IMG/VR virus record: IMGVR_UViG_3300036830_000151
Location: 1-32,430 of that record
Direction: 5' to 3' (one strand)
DNA: 32,430 bases
From: a virus
How positions within the stretch are numbered: the stretch's first letter is position 1; every line of letters begins with the position of its first letter. Positions 11,192 to 20,341 of the stretch are shown here, in pieces. The notes under the pieces were generated by a model. That model did not search any database, was not told the origin of the DNA, and saw only the letters and a program-made list of their open reading frames with translations. Made by a program: the position numbers and the translations under genes.

Positions 11192-12067
11192 TTACTCGTA
11201 CAACATTCCGGCGGCTCCGCCCACGCCGTTAGGATTGACCTCTCCCCAGAGGGTCAGGTCGCCCTGCTTTGAAAAAAGATAGGAGTGGTTGGATCCGTAG
11301 ATGTTGACCGTCGCGGGGGTTCCGTTCGATTCGTTCACGTCCGCCGCCACCGCCGCGACAAATCCCAGCATCTGGTTGCCGGGATAGCCGACGATCGGTA
11401 TTACCGGGAAGGCCGCGACCTTCCCCGTCGCCGTCGCAAAGGCCGTCGCAACCGAGCCGTTCGAGCTGTTGATTGCTCCTCCTGCGGGACAGACGGTGGG
11501 ACTTCCCGAAACCATGGTTTGCTGGTGCCAAGCGCCGCCAGTCGAATTCGCCGCAGCCATCAACGCGGTCACGTAATCGGTCGTCTCGGCTCCACTGGTG
11601 TCCCTGCTTCTCTCAATGCCGAAAACAGTGCAGCCCAGGGTGAAGGTCTGCCACATCATCAGGCGGAACGTGCCCGCGTCGCCGCTGAAGTAGCAGTTAA
11701 AGGTCGTCGCTCCCTGGTTGGCCAGGCCGGTCGTAGCCCAGGGCCCGATCACTGACCCGGTTATTGTCCCGCTGCCATTTGATCCGCTTCCTACCGTTAC
11801 CCGGAACGCCACGCTCGCGCTGCTGAACCCATACTCGAATTTCACGAATATCGGCGTGGTGGATGAGGCCGAGTCAGCGGCTTCCCAGATTTCGTAGACG
11901 TAAGTGCTCGAAGGCACGCTCGCGATCGTGCTCCAATTCACCTGGCCCGTGTCGGCCGTCTGCGTCCAGCCGAGTGTTGAGAATGCGCTCGAGATTGCCT
12001 GCGCCCACGATTTGAAATTCGCGAGCGTCGAATTGTCGCAAACCACAGTGGCTGTTGCTGTCGCCAT
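11192..12067 (-). CDS. distal tail / fibre-like structural protein
   Basis: This 291-aa protein starts MATATATVVCDNSTLANFKS. The sequence is rich in Ser, Thr, Gly and Ala with beta-type alternation (YVYEIWEAADSASSTTPIFV; FEYGFSSASVAFRVTVGSGS). It ends with hydrophobic/Gly segments typical of trimeric tail appendages. The N-terminal LANFKSWAQAISSAFSTLGW is probably a short helix. It lies 4 bases after the hub gene and before the Ig-like gene, the usual place of receptor-binding or tail-tip proteins. No enzymatic motif is visible. The name is inferred from composition and position. Confidence 0.6.
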   Translation of the reverse strand: MATATATVVCDNSTLANFKSWAQAISSAFSTLGWTQTADTGQVNWSTIASVPSSTYVYEIWEAADSASSTTPIFVKFEYGFSSASVAFRVTVGSGSNGSGTITGSVIGPWATTGLANQGATTFNCYFSGDAGTFRLMMWQTFTLGCTVFGIERSRDTSGAETTDYVTALMAAANSTGGAWHQQTMVSGSPTVCPAGGAINSSNGSVATAFATATGKVAAFPVIPIVGYPGNQMLGFVAAVAADVNESNGTPATVNIYGSNHSYLFSKQGDLTLWGEVNPNGVGGAAGMLYE

Positions 12068-12071
12068 TCGC

Positions 12072-15000
12072 TTACTCCAATTGCGTGGTGAATTTCCACG
12101 CGCCCGAGCCGCTGGTGATGTCGATCGTGAACTTGTCGTCCGCCGCTACCGGCAACGGGGAGGAAGTCAGCGCGGTGAATGTGAAAAGCGTTCCGCCGGC
12201 CGTGCCGTGCGCGATCGTGGGATCGGAAGAAAATACATCCACGCCGTTCTGATTGATCTTGAAGGTGAGGTCTACGGACGCATCGCTCGCTTTCACGAGG
12301 ACTTTGCATTTGCTGATCGTTCCAGGATGCGGCGCCGGAAACTCCGGGCCCACATTCGTTCCCGCGTCGCCGTCGTTGATCACGAAGCCGATCACCAGGG
12401 GACTCGATGCAGGCACCGGGACTCCTCCCGAGCCTGATTGCACGCCGCCGCCGGCGGGCAGAGCCACGATCGAGCCGATGTAGATGTTGCCTGGAGCGCC
12501 CACCAGCGCATCCGAAGTTTGCGCCGTGGCAATCAGATTCGTGGCGGATCCGGTATCGCCGAGCTGCGCCGGATCCGCGATCGTCACGTAATACGTGGTA
12601 GGCGCGGTCGGCGTGGGAATCGTGAACGTTGGAGTGTTGCTCGCGTCGCGCGCGTTATAGTTCGCCGTATTCGATGGGAAGTTCGCCGACGCTTGCGCCA
12701 TCGCCAGCGTCGTCGGCGTGGGCTGCGTGAGATCGCCGCCCGTGATCGAATAGCCCTGGTTGTTCGGGTTCTGAGCGCCGCTGGCGCAGCCGCTCGGCGT
12801 GTAGGAATACGCCGTCGCGGCCGACTGATCCTGCAAATTGTTTCCGAGTTGGTTGACGGCCGGGAATTTGAAGGAGAGCGTCTTCCCTATCCAGGCCGGA
12901 TCCATATTCAGCTTCAGGATTCCGAAGCCCAAAGGATTCAGGAATGCGAAGCGCGATCCGCTCGGATGATCCACGCCCACGCCCACCGTCGGTCCTGGCG
13001 CGCCGAAGACACCGCGGCGCAACTGATTCGTGCCGCCGCCCGTCGCCGGCAGCGTGTATTTGTTGGCGGCGGTGAGCGTCGCAATGTCGTAGGTCATCAG
13101 CTCGTAGGGAATGCAGGCTGTGCCGCCCTCCACGTAGCAGGGATAAACGAAATTGTCGCGGTCCGAGGCCGCATAGGTATCCAGCTCGCCGAGCGATTCG
13201 GAGAGGTCCACTTGAAGATCATCCGCGGTATCCGGATCGTTCGCCGCCGGCCAGTCACCCACGGTGACGCCCGTGACGGCGCTATCCTGGATCGCGCCCA
13301 CCGCGGCATAGCTGGCCCCGCCGTCGGTTGAGATCAGCACGGAACAGCCGCCATAGTTGGGACTCGCTGCCGAGACCACCAGCCAAATCTCCGCCTGGTT
13401 CTGCTGGCCATTGAGCCGCGGCACGGCCTCGAAGATGATCGGAGTATTCACGCTGCCCGGATCGCCTCCGTCTCCGGCCACGAAGGGCGCGGCGACCGTC
13501 ACTGGCAAAGCCGTGGGAGAATTCGCGCCCCACACAAACGGCTCCGCTTCCATTTCGAGCTCGTAATCCTCGTTCTCTGCAACTTTGGTAAGCCGCACAG
13601 GAAGATTCGAGATCCCGATCTTGGAATCATTTATGAGAATCAGATCGCCGGCCTCCATCGCCAGCCACTTCGCCATGGCCGTGAATTTGTACCGATTGCG
13701 CAGCAGGTTGTAGCGGTTCGCCTGAATCGCCAGAATCATGCGCGCCACGGCGGGATCCTGAATTTCGGGCAAGTCGGTGGGCGATTGCTTGCGCGGGCCG
13801 AAGAGCGCGATCGCGCCATTCAGCGGCTCGGAAGCCGTTGAGGGATTGTAGTCCGCGCCGCGATCGAAGAATTGCGCCTGGATGATGTTGTAGGAATCCA
13901 CCTGCGCTTTGCGCTCCACCACGATCAGCGGCTTTGTCGAGTCGCCGATCAGATCGTCCTCGGTGAGCGTGGCGACGGGCCCGGCGGCCGTCGGCGCGGT
14001 GTAGAGGCGTCCGTTCCCTACTGCCGAGACTTCGCTGCGCGCGATCGATTTCAGCTTGAAGCCGCTCCATACCGGGTCCGCGTTCGCGCACTGATAAAAG
14101 TCCTTCAGCCAGTCCGAAGCCGGCTTCTGCGAGTTCATGTTCACGGAGCCGATCAATCCCGTGGCCTGGCATTGCGCGCGCACCACTGCGAGGGTCGCGC
14201 GATCGAGAATATTTCCGAGCGCCTTTGGATAAGGCACGGGCTGTGATGCTGTGAGCGCCAAAAGGCCGATGGTCCAAGACGAAGCCGCGCCTATCGAGCG
14301 CGTTGTGAATTGGTAGGTTCCCGCGACGCTCACGATGCGATAAGCCACCACGTAGGTGCTGTTCGGCATGCTCGGGAAAAGAAGATTCCAGTGCGCAGGG
14401 ATCGCCGCGCTCGCGAGCGTGCTGGTTCCCTCGATATCGAGGACGGCGATAAGGAAGGCCGGTCCGGATGTGGCGATCGAGCAGGTGGCCGGCGAGCCGC
14501 TTCCGGTCGCCGTCTGCGGAGTGCCATCAACCGCGTCGGAGCCGGGATCCATCACCCAGGCGTGGGCGGCGATGTCGTAGGCGAAACCGGTCCCGCCCGT
14601 TCCAATTTGCGCATATATCTGATTTCCAGTCGGCCAATCCGCGGCCGCCACGGCGTACCAGAAGCCGCCATACATTCCCGTGTTCAGATCGAGGACGGCC
14701 GTCCAGGCGTTTCCGGCATCGTCTGAGATTGTCGGAGGCGTGGTTCCGGAATCCAGGCCTCCCCCGCCATAGCGCCAGCGCACGAAGCAGCAGAGGATCT
14801 GGCCGGCCTTAATGGGCTGCTGGAAGCCCTGAAATTCCACGCCAGTGTTTCCCGTGGGCTCGAGGTCGGTGTACTGCATCTTGTCGACGGCGCCGGGCAA
14901 ATCGTTCAGGTTCACGCCGCGCTGGATCAATCCAAGCTGTGAACCCGTTTGCAGGACTCCGCTCTTTACCGTGTCCTCGATCATGTCCGCGAAATCGGCG

Positions 15001-16136
15001 TCGCCGCGCGGATGCCAGCGCTTGTGCGACCCCACCGTTTCCAATTGAATCGAGGGAATGGCGGCGCCGCTGCCGAGGTCGATATCGGGCGAGCCCACGC
15101 CGGCGTAAGCCGGGTAGAGAATCCGCTGCGTTGCGAGCGGCGTGCTCGTGCCGTCGAAATCTCCTGTGTATTCGGGCCCATTGCCGAGAACCGGCTCGAA
15201 GGTGAGGCAGGCTCGCACCGAAGGCGGCTGCCGCCCGATCGTCGAGTTCAACTGCGCGTAGTAAGCGTGGAAGTTTCCAATCGCTCCCGGGAGCCCCAGG
15301 CCGCCTCCGGCAAACTTTTGCGTGAATGGAAAATGGAAAGTAGCGCCATCGCTGGGCGCCCATTTGTAGATCCAGGGATAGAACTTCGAATAGCCGGCGT
15401 CGATCAGATCCGGACCGTGCTGCGCGGCATTCCACAGCGGGTATTCCGAGGTGTCGTCATAGGGCATACCGACCGTGAAAATTTGAACCGTCATTCCGGT
15501 GCCGGATCCGCTCGTGGCGGCGGTCGGAATGTGGCTTGCGACCGAGTAACCGTTTCCAAATCCATCGATCGCAACCGCGGTTACGTGGCCGCCTGAGACG
15601 GCAGTCACATGCCCGAAAGCCAGGATCGAACCGCCGTTCACCGTGAACGTATCGTTCACCGCGTATCCGGAGCCGGCGTCTTGCGAGGCGTAGGTCGCAA
15701 TCGTCCCGTAGGAAGGAGAGCCATAATCGTTGAAGTCGCCTGTGTTGTGGATCTCGGCGGTGACTGCGAGCAGGAAATAGAAATCGGCGTCTGGGATCGT
15801 CACGGACTGGGTGCTGAAGACCGGCGAGAAATCGTATTTGACGAAGTTCAGCGGGAGCTTCTTCCCGTTCTGCCAGATCTGTAGTACGCCCTCGATCGGA
15901 TTGGATCCGATCAGAAAATCGACGTTCTCGACGTAGGTCGGAGGGCTTTTCTTCTTCAGCAGCTTCTTCTTTTTTCCGCGGCACGATCCCTGCCGGAGGT
16001 TCGCCGCCCAGATCGCCGATACCGACGTCTGCGTGGTGCCGTGGATCGAGGGGATCGTGAGTCCCTGCGTCGCCGCCTGGAGCAGCGTTCCGAGCGCCGT
16101 GGGCCGCAACGATGCCGGTGTTTTTCCTGAAATCAT
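12072..16136 (-). CDS. large tail-tip hub protein (GTA ORF15 / phage tail protein type)
   Basis: This 1354-aa protein is by far the longest gene. The N-terminus has the hub-like start IHGTTQTSVSAIWAANLRQG followed by a Lys-rich loop and VDFLIGSNPIEGVLQIWQNG, as in baseplate hubs. Residues about 150-223 are a Gly-rich GxGYxxND...GNGYSV insert also found in the gene at 17582. The middle (about 640-890; LGNILDRATLAVVR; PEIQDPAVARMILAIQANRY; GDLILINDSKIGISNLPVRL) matches the phage tail 'Phage-tail_3' hub region. A long beta-rich C-terminus probably forms tip or fibre domains. The ATGA overlap with NlpC/P60 supports a DUF2460-DUF2163-NlpC-hub module. Confidence 0.85.
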   Translation of the reverse strand: MISGKTPASLRPTALGTLLQAATQGLTIPSIHGTTQTSVSAIWAANLRQGSCRGKKKKLLKKKSPPTYVENVDFLIGSNPIEGVLQIWQNGKKLPLNFVKYDFSPVFSTQSVTIPDADFYFLLAVTAEIHNTGDFNDYGSPSYGTIATYASQDAGSGYAVNDTFTVNGGSILAFGHVTAVSGGHVTAVAIDGFGNGYSVASHIPTAATSGSGTGMTVQIFTVGMPYDDTSEYPLWNAAQHGPDLIDAGYSKFYPWIYKWAPSDGATFHFPFTQKFAGGGLGLPGAIGNFHAYYAQLNSTIGRQPPSVRACLTFEPVLGNGPEYTGDFDGTSTPLATQRILYPAYAGVGSPDIDLGSGAAIPSIQLETVGSHKRWHPRGDADFADMIEDTVKSGVLQTGSQLGLIQRGVNLNDLPGAVDKMQYTDLEPTGNTGVEFQGFQQPIKAGQILCCFVRWRYGGGGLDSGTTPPTISDDAGNAWTAVLDLNTGMYGGFWYAVAAADWPTGNQIYAQIGTGGTGFAYDIAAHAWVMDPGSDAVDGTPQTATGSGSPATCSIATSGPAFLIAVLDIEGTSTLASAAIPAHWNLLFPSMPNSTYVVAYRIVSVAGTYQFTTRSIGAASSWTIGLLALTASQPVPYPKALGNILDRATLAVVRAQCQATGLIGSVNMNSQKPASDWLKDFYQCANADPVWSGFKLKSIARSEVSAVGNGRLYTAPTAAGPVATLTEDDLIGDSTKPLIVVERKAQVDSYNIIQAQFFDRGADYNPSTASEPLNGAIALFGPRKQSPTDLPEIQDPAVARMILAIQANRYNLLRNRYKFTAMAKWLAMEAGDLILINDSKIGISNLPVRLTKVAENEDYELEMEAEPFVWGANSPTALPVTVAAPFVAGDGGDPGSVNTPIIFEAVPRLNGQQNQAEIWLVVSAASPNYGGCSVLISTDGGASYAAVGAIQDSAVTGVTVGDWPAANDPDTADDLQVDLSESLGELDTYAASDRDNFVYPCYVEGGTACIPYELMTYDIATLTAANKYTLPATGGGTNQLRRGVFGAPGPTVGVGVDHPSGSRFAFLNPLGFGILKLNMDPAWIGKTLSFKFPAVNQLGNNLQDQSAATAYSYTPSGCASGAQNPNNQGYSITGGDLTQPTPTTLAMAQASANFPSNTANYNARDASNTPTFTIPTPTAPTTYYVTIADPAQLGDTGSATNLIATAQTSDALVGAPGNIYIGSIVALPAGGGVQSGSGGVPVPASSPLVIGFVINDGDAGTNVGPEFPAPHPGTISKCKVLVKASDASVDLTFKINQNGVDVFSSDPTIAHGTAGGTLFTFTALTSSPLPVAADDKFTIDITSGSGAWKFTTQLE

Positions 16137-16648
16137 GCCGTAGCTGCCTCAGAGGCTTTCGCCCAGGGATCGAGGATCACTATTTCGCGGTAGCTCCACA
16201 GCCGCTGATCCATAACGCAGATTTCTTCTACTTTGCCGTAGCAGTGCAGCACGCGTGGCCACACCACGACGATTCCTCCATGGTTGTAATATTTAGAACC
16301 GACACATCGCGCGAGCACGAGATTGCCCGGAAGAGCTTTTGTGCTCGGCGCGCATACCGCTTCCGCAATCAGCTTGCCGTAACGCAGCGCACGTCGAAGG
16401 TAGCGTTCGCTGGACGCATTGGCGAACCAGTCGTGAGAGTAACGGCCCGTAACTGGCCCGCTCGGATCGCTCTCTTCGTGAGGGTCATCCGTGGGCACGA
16501 TTCCGCACGCGAGATAGACTGCATATAAATAAGTTCCGCAATCGACGCCCGCGCCTTTGACCATCTGATTTTGAGCTGCCGGGGTTCCAACCCACGAGCG
16601 CGCTTCCTTCACCACCTCCTCTCTAGTCACCATGCGCGCATAGCCCAT
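16133..16648 (-). CDS. NlpC/P60-family tail peptidoglycan peptidase
   Basis: The product is 171 aa, with ATG 16648 overlapping the upstream stop (TGATG); extending to 16951 would cover the previous gene. The catalytic Cys is Cys37 in GAGVDCGTYLYAVY and the catalytic His is His123 in YYNHGGIVV, the NlpC/P60 pattern. In siphophages and gene transfer agents this protein sits in the tail tip and cuts peptide stems during DNA entry. It is flanked by the DUF2163-like protein and the hub, as in those systems. An extra Cys (Cys99, Cys115) set is present with unknown effect. Confidence 0.9.
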   Translation of the reverse strand: MGYARMVTREEVVKEARSWVGTPAAQNQMVKGAGVDCGTYLYAVYLACGIVPTDDPHEESDPSGPVTGRYSHDWFANASSERYLRRALRYGKLIAEAVCAPSTKALPGNLVLARCVGSKYYNHGGIVVVWPRVLHCYGKVEEICVMDQRLWSYREIVILDPWAKASEAATA

Positions 16649-17580
16649 CAAATTGCCGCCAGAGGATTCGGAACGAACGGGAATCCCTGAAAGGTTTCGT
16701 TCGCCGCCTGGGCCCCGGCGAAATCCACGGCGGGCTGCAGCGAGGCGTAGAAGGTATCGCCCGGATCCGGCGCCCAGGGAAACTGCGCGAAGGTTTGAAA
16801 CTCGTTGTAGTGAATGCCGCTGCCGGCGTTGTAATTCAAATTGGCTGCGATCGGCGACCAGAAGCCCTTCAGAGATCCCGAAGTAAATTGCAGGTAGCCG
16901 CGAATGAAGCGATTGCTCGCGTAGATTGAGCCGGGGTTCGGCCCGGTGCAATCTCCCAGAATCACGTTGGTATTCGAGGGCGCCACCACCGTGAAGGTGG
17001 GGATCTTCGTCTCGCCATCCGGCGCCGAGGGGAAAGCGCCGCTGTAGCTGGCGAAGGCGTTCGAAGCTTCAATCACATTCGGAGGAACTTGCTGATTCAC
17101 CACGCTTAGAAAACTCGGCACGGTGAACTTGATGTAGCCGCGGCCGATTTCCGTATCGTTGATCCAGCCACCGAAGCGCTCACACGCCCCGATCGTATTG
17201 GCGTCGCCTGGCGTGGGCATCGCGCAGCGCCACACGCGCAGGCGCCAGTTGTCGTAGAAGCCGAGCTGCGCTTTCTGGTAGGGATTGGCGGTGGCGATCG
17301 AGGAACCGAAAGCGGTAAGGGGTGGCGACCAGGTGATCTCCATTGAGTCCACCTGCAGGCCCACCTGAGATGTGACCTTGGTGCGCGTGATTGCGGCCCT
17401 CTTGAACGTGCCCCAGAGTGGCCAGGCGAGATCGCCCTCGCAGTTCGTCAGGAAGACCGCGTTCGGATCCTCCATCTCGCCGATGAGGTAGAGATCCGCG
17501 AGAGCGAGTTTTCCTCCTGCGGCATAGGTCTTCCAAGCGGCCGTCGAGTCGTTGCCGTTTCCGTCAGTGAAAGCGAGCAT
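16648..17580 (-). CDS. DUF2163 / BR0599-like tail-tip protein
   Basis: This 310-aa protein starts at ATG 17580, one base after the upstream stop. The N-terminal part (LYLIGEMEDPNAVFLTNCEG ... TRTKVTSQVGLQVDSMEITW) has the DUF2163 tail pattern of beta strands ending in an exposed D-x-M-E-I-T-W. The C-terminal part (RFIRGYLQFTSGSLKGFWSP ... PGDTFYASLQPAVDF) resembles the BR0599 C-terminal domain. In gene transfer agents the homologue (ORF13) is a hub component next to the NlpC/P60 protein, exactly as here. Assignment is by motif layout and synteny. Confidence 0.75.
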   Translation of the reverse strand: MLAFTDGNGNDSTAAWKTYAAGGKLALADLYLIGEMEDPNAVFLTNCEGDLAWPLWGTFKRAAITRTKVTSQVGLQVDSMEITWSPPLTAFGSSIATANPYQKAQLGFYDNWRLRVWRCAMPTPGDANTIGACERFGGWINDTEIGRGYIKFTVPSFLSVVNQQVPPNVIEASNAFASYSGAFPSAPDGETKIPTFTVVAPSNTNVILGDCTGPNPGSIYASNRFIRGYLQFTSGSLKGFWSPIAANLNYNAGSGIHYNEFQTFAQFPWAPDPGDTFYASLQPAVDFAGAQAANETFQGFPFVPNPLAAI

Positions 17581-17581
17581 T

Positions 17582-19591
17582 TTAGAAAGTGCCGCAGGAC
17601 TCCGCGGTGAAGCTGCTTTCCGTAGTCGCATACGGAGGGTTCGAGCCGATGGCGGTGATCGTGTAGCAGTAGGTATGCGGGTGAGTCACCGTCGTGTCGT
17701 CGTAGCTCGTCACATTGCCAAGGCTCGCGAGCAACGTGTATGGTCCGCCGCTTTGCGTGCCGCGATAAACTTTGTATCCGGTGACGCTGCCGCTAGTCGA
17801 AGCGGTCCAGCTCAGCGAAATTTTCGTGGCTGCGGAGTGTCCCGTCCCGGTCAGCGCTTGCGTGCTGGAGCCCACGCTGCCGCCGATCGAAGTCCAGTTC
17901 AGCGTCAGCGTGGCGCTCTCGGCCGCGGTTGTCGAAGGCGTGAAGGTGAGATTGAAGCCGCAAGCCTGCCCGGGATTATTCACGCCGCCGGCGCCATTGT
18001 TGAGAAATTTGGCGTCCGCGCACGTCCCTCCCGAAAGTGCGAAGTCCGCCGCATTCGTCCCTGTCAGCGTGAAGAAGGGCGAGCTCAGCTCCATGAACGC
18101 GCGGCCATCGTTCTCTAAAGTGATCGCGCGGATAGTGGGCGTCGATTGCACCACCGTGCCGAAATCGAATCCGTCGGGATTCAGGAGCGAGCTGCCCGCG
18201 AGGAGGTCCGCGGCGCCCGTCGCTGGCACCGTCTTCGTCATGCTCAGCGGGATGGACTGCGGATTATTTGCGGCGTTGCTATTGATGGTCAGCGTGGCTG
18301 TCTCGCTCACCGAAACCGCGTAGGGGCCCTGGTCGGTCCAAACCAAGGTGTCGGGACCTTCGGCGGTGGTTCCCCCCGACTCGTTCCAGGGACCGGCCAC
18401 CGTTAAGATATCGACGGTCAGTCCAGCGCCGACGCCACTGGTATCCGTGGTGGTAAAATTCCCGACTGAGTACAGGTTAAAGGTCGAATCCAAAGCAATA
18501 CCGGTGACTGCTCCGCCGCCACCCACAGAGGTCACGTGGCCCGTTGCCCCCCCCGCTGTACCGTCCAGAGCAAAGCCGTCGCCCGCCACATAGCCTGTGC
18601 CCGCATCGTGCAGAGCTCCGGTGATCGCCCCGGAAGTTCCGGCCGTGGTCGCTTTTTGAATGTGAGGCACGGCATTCGGAACGCCGTTGCCGTTGTCGAC
18701 AATCTCAAAATTCAGCGCGTAGGAATTATTTGGCAGCCAGCCCGGCGGCGCAGCGGGAAACGCGGCGGGCGTGGCGGTCACCTGCGCGGTGCAACTGCTG
18801 CCGGCGGCCAGCGTCTTGGCATTGGCGCAGCTTCCGCCGGTTACCGCAAAATCCCCCGCATTCGGCCCGCTGATGGATTTGAAAGGCGTCGAGAGAGTGA
18901 CGGTGCCCTGCAGCGCCCGCACCGTGGCTGTTCCGTTCATCGACGTGCCGATCACCACATTCGAGAGCGATACCTGCGGCTGATCGCTTCCGATCACCGT
19001 CAAATTTGAGATCGTGCCGATCGAGCCAGCGGTGAACGCTCCGCCAAAAACGAGAATGTGGTGCGTCTGGCTTCCGGTGATCAGGCCGCTCGGTATCGTC
19101 GCGGTCAGCTCGCTCGAGGAAATGAACGTGGTGGTGAGTGGCTGCCAATCGAAAAGTATGGTGGACGCGGAATCGAAGTTCGAACCGAAGACGGCGACCG
19201 GCGTATTGACCGGATTCGTAAACTGCGCAGGCGTATAGGAAACGATTGGCAGAAGAGGCGAGAGCACGCGAAACGTAAGCCTATTCGAAAGCGTGGTGGT
19301 GCCCGCGTAGATGGAAAACGATCCGATGGCTTCGAGGCTCGTGGAGGGAATCGTCGCTGTCAGCTCGTTCGCGGAAATCGCGGTGGTTGATAGCGAGGTG
19401 CCGTTGAAGACGATCACGTTGCTGCCCGAGCCGAGGTTCTTGCCGTAGACGATGATCGGCGTATTCGCGGCGCCGGCCAGCACATGATCTGGCGAGACCT
19501 GGTTGATCTCGGGCCGCGATTGAGAGAATACGCCGGCCACGCAGCACAGCAGCAGAAACAGTGCGATGGAAAACGCGCGGCGAATATTCAT
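17582..19591 (-). CDS. signal-peptide multidomain Ig/IPT/choice-of-anchor/FN3 protein inside the tail module
   Basis: The 669-aa product starts MNIRRAFSIALFLLLCCVAG, a clear Sec signal with likely cleavage after VFS. Domains: IPT/TIG repeats at about 28-108 and 115-200 (each with ISxxELTATIPS), a choice-of-anchor/ASH-type segment at about 205-275 (STPFKSISGPNAGDFAVTGG), a GxGY insert at about 322-400 shared with the hub, a second anchor-type segment at about 475-583, and an FN3 domain at about 588-668 (SLSWTASTSGSVTGYKVYRG). The ATG overlaps the DUF2460 stop (ATGA). Cytoplasmic virion assembly and an export signal conflict, so it may be a secreted surface-modifying protein, or a captured host adhesin used as a tail decoration. 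Confidence 0.75.
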   Translation of the reverse strand: MNIRRAFSIALFLLLCCVAGVFSQSRPEINQVSPDHVLAGAANTPIIVYGKNLGSGSNVIVFNGTSLSTTAISANELTATIPSTSLEAIGSFSIYAGTTTLSNRLTFRVLSPLLPIVSYTPAQFTNPVNTPVAVFGSNFDSASTILFDWQPLTTTFISSSELTATIPSGLITGSQTHHILVFGGAFTAGSIGTISNLTVIGSDQPQVSLSNVVIGTSMNGTATVRALQGTVTLSTPFKSISGPNAGDFAVTGGSCANAKTLAAGSSCTAQVTATPAAFPAAPPGWLPNNSYALNFEIVDNGNGVPNAVPHIQKATTAGTSGAITGALHDAGTGYVAGDGFALDGTAGGATGHVTSVGGGGAVTGIALDSTFNLYSVGNFTTTDTSGVGAGLTVDILTVAGPWNESGGTTAEGPDTLVWTDQGPYAVSVSETATLTINSNAANNPQSIPLSMTKTVPATGAADLLAGSSLLNPDGFDFGTVVQSTPTIRAITLENDGRAFMELSSPFFTLTGTNAADFALSGGTCADAKFLNNGAGGVNNPGQACGFNLTFTPSTTAAESATLTLNWTSIGGSVGSSTQALTGTGHSAATKISLSWTASTSGSVTGYKVYRGTQSGGPYTLLASLGNVTSYDDTTVTHPHTYCYTITAIGSNPPYATTESSFTAESCGTF

Positions 19592-20337
19592 GCGGCAGCG
19601 GGACGCGAAGTCACCAAGGTGAGGTACTGGGAATTCGTGGCCTCCGCGCCGCCGATGGTCCAGAGCTGATAGAGCCACTTATCGAAGTCGAGCTTGTCCA
19701 TATCGAAGCGCACGCGGAAGTAGAAATTGAATTGCGCGGTCACGGGCGTAGTCGGCGCGCCGGCGCACCATTTCAGATAAAGACCTCCGAACGAGAATCC
19801 GGGAATAGAAAGCCCCGGACCGTGCAGCTCGTAGTCTCCGCCTCCGGAGCACACGTTGCCCGCGGCCTGCGTCTTCGCCACGCCATTCGCATAGACCTGG
19901 ATCCCGCCGTTGAGGTCGGTTATATCCTCGTAGAATTGCCCGCCAAGGTTGCGCTGAATCGGCGAATAGTAGTTCCCTGCCCCATCGGTCACCACCTGGA
20001 GCTGCGCCTGCAGATTCGGGCTGCTGCCGACCATCGCGGGACCCACCGAATTGTCCGTGGGATCGTCGTAGACGAAATCGTCAAACTGGCCCTGGCGCGC
20101 CAGGTAGAAGCCCATCAGCGTTTGCAGATCGGTGTAGGTAAGCCCGGCGGGAATATCGGTGGGATCGTCTTTCATCCACTCGTAGCTGAGCAGGAACGTC
20201 CACAGTGGATTATTCCTCTGCAGGATGCGCGTCTCGGAGCCCGAGGGCGCCTTCTGGACGACGGTTGAAAATTCGGGCGTCTTCGTGCTGGTGCGCGCCA
20301 GGCCTCGCACCGCGGCGGGGAAAACGGCGTTGCTCAT
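19588..20337 (-). CDS. DUF2460-like distal tail protein
   Basis: This 249-aa protein starts MSNAVFPAAVRGLARTSTKT. The N-terminal part (LSYEWMKDDPTDIPAGLTYT, then DLQTLMGFYLARQGQFDDFV) fits the DUF2460 pattern of hexameric distal tail proteins (GTA ORF12). The C-terminal FYFRVRFDMDKLDFDKWLYQ is the family's RFxxDxL region. It lies directly after the tape measure gene (4-base gap), where the distal tail protein is expected, and starts the DUF2460-DUF2163-NlpC-hub module. Internal Gly/Cys-rich stretch (CSGGGDYELHGPGLS) is an unusual insertion. Confidence 0.75.
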   Translation of the reverse strand: MSNAVFPAAVRGLARTSTKTPEFSTVVQKAPSGSETRILQRNNPLWTFLLSYEWMKDDPTDIPAGLTYTDLQTLMGFYLARQGQFDDFVYDDPTDNSVGPAMVGSSPNLQAQLQVVTDGAGNYYSPIQRNLGGQFYEDITDLNGGIQVYANGVAKTQAAGNVCSGGGDYELHGPGLSIPGFSFGGLYLKWCAGAPTTPVTAQFNFYFRVRFDMDKLDFDKWLYQLWTIGGAEATNSQYLTLVTSRPAAA

Positions 20338-20341
20338 ATTG

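Noticed and set aside
12438-13331. Long plus-strand frame (297 codons) opposite the hub gene
   Set aside because: Arg/His-rich antisense shadow of a GC-rich gene with no ribosome-binding site or plausible fold.
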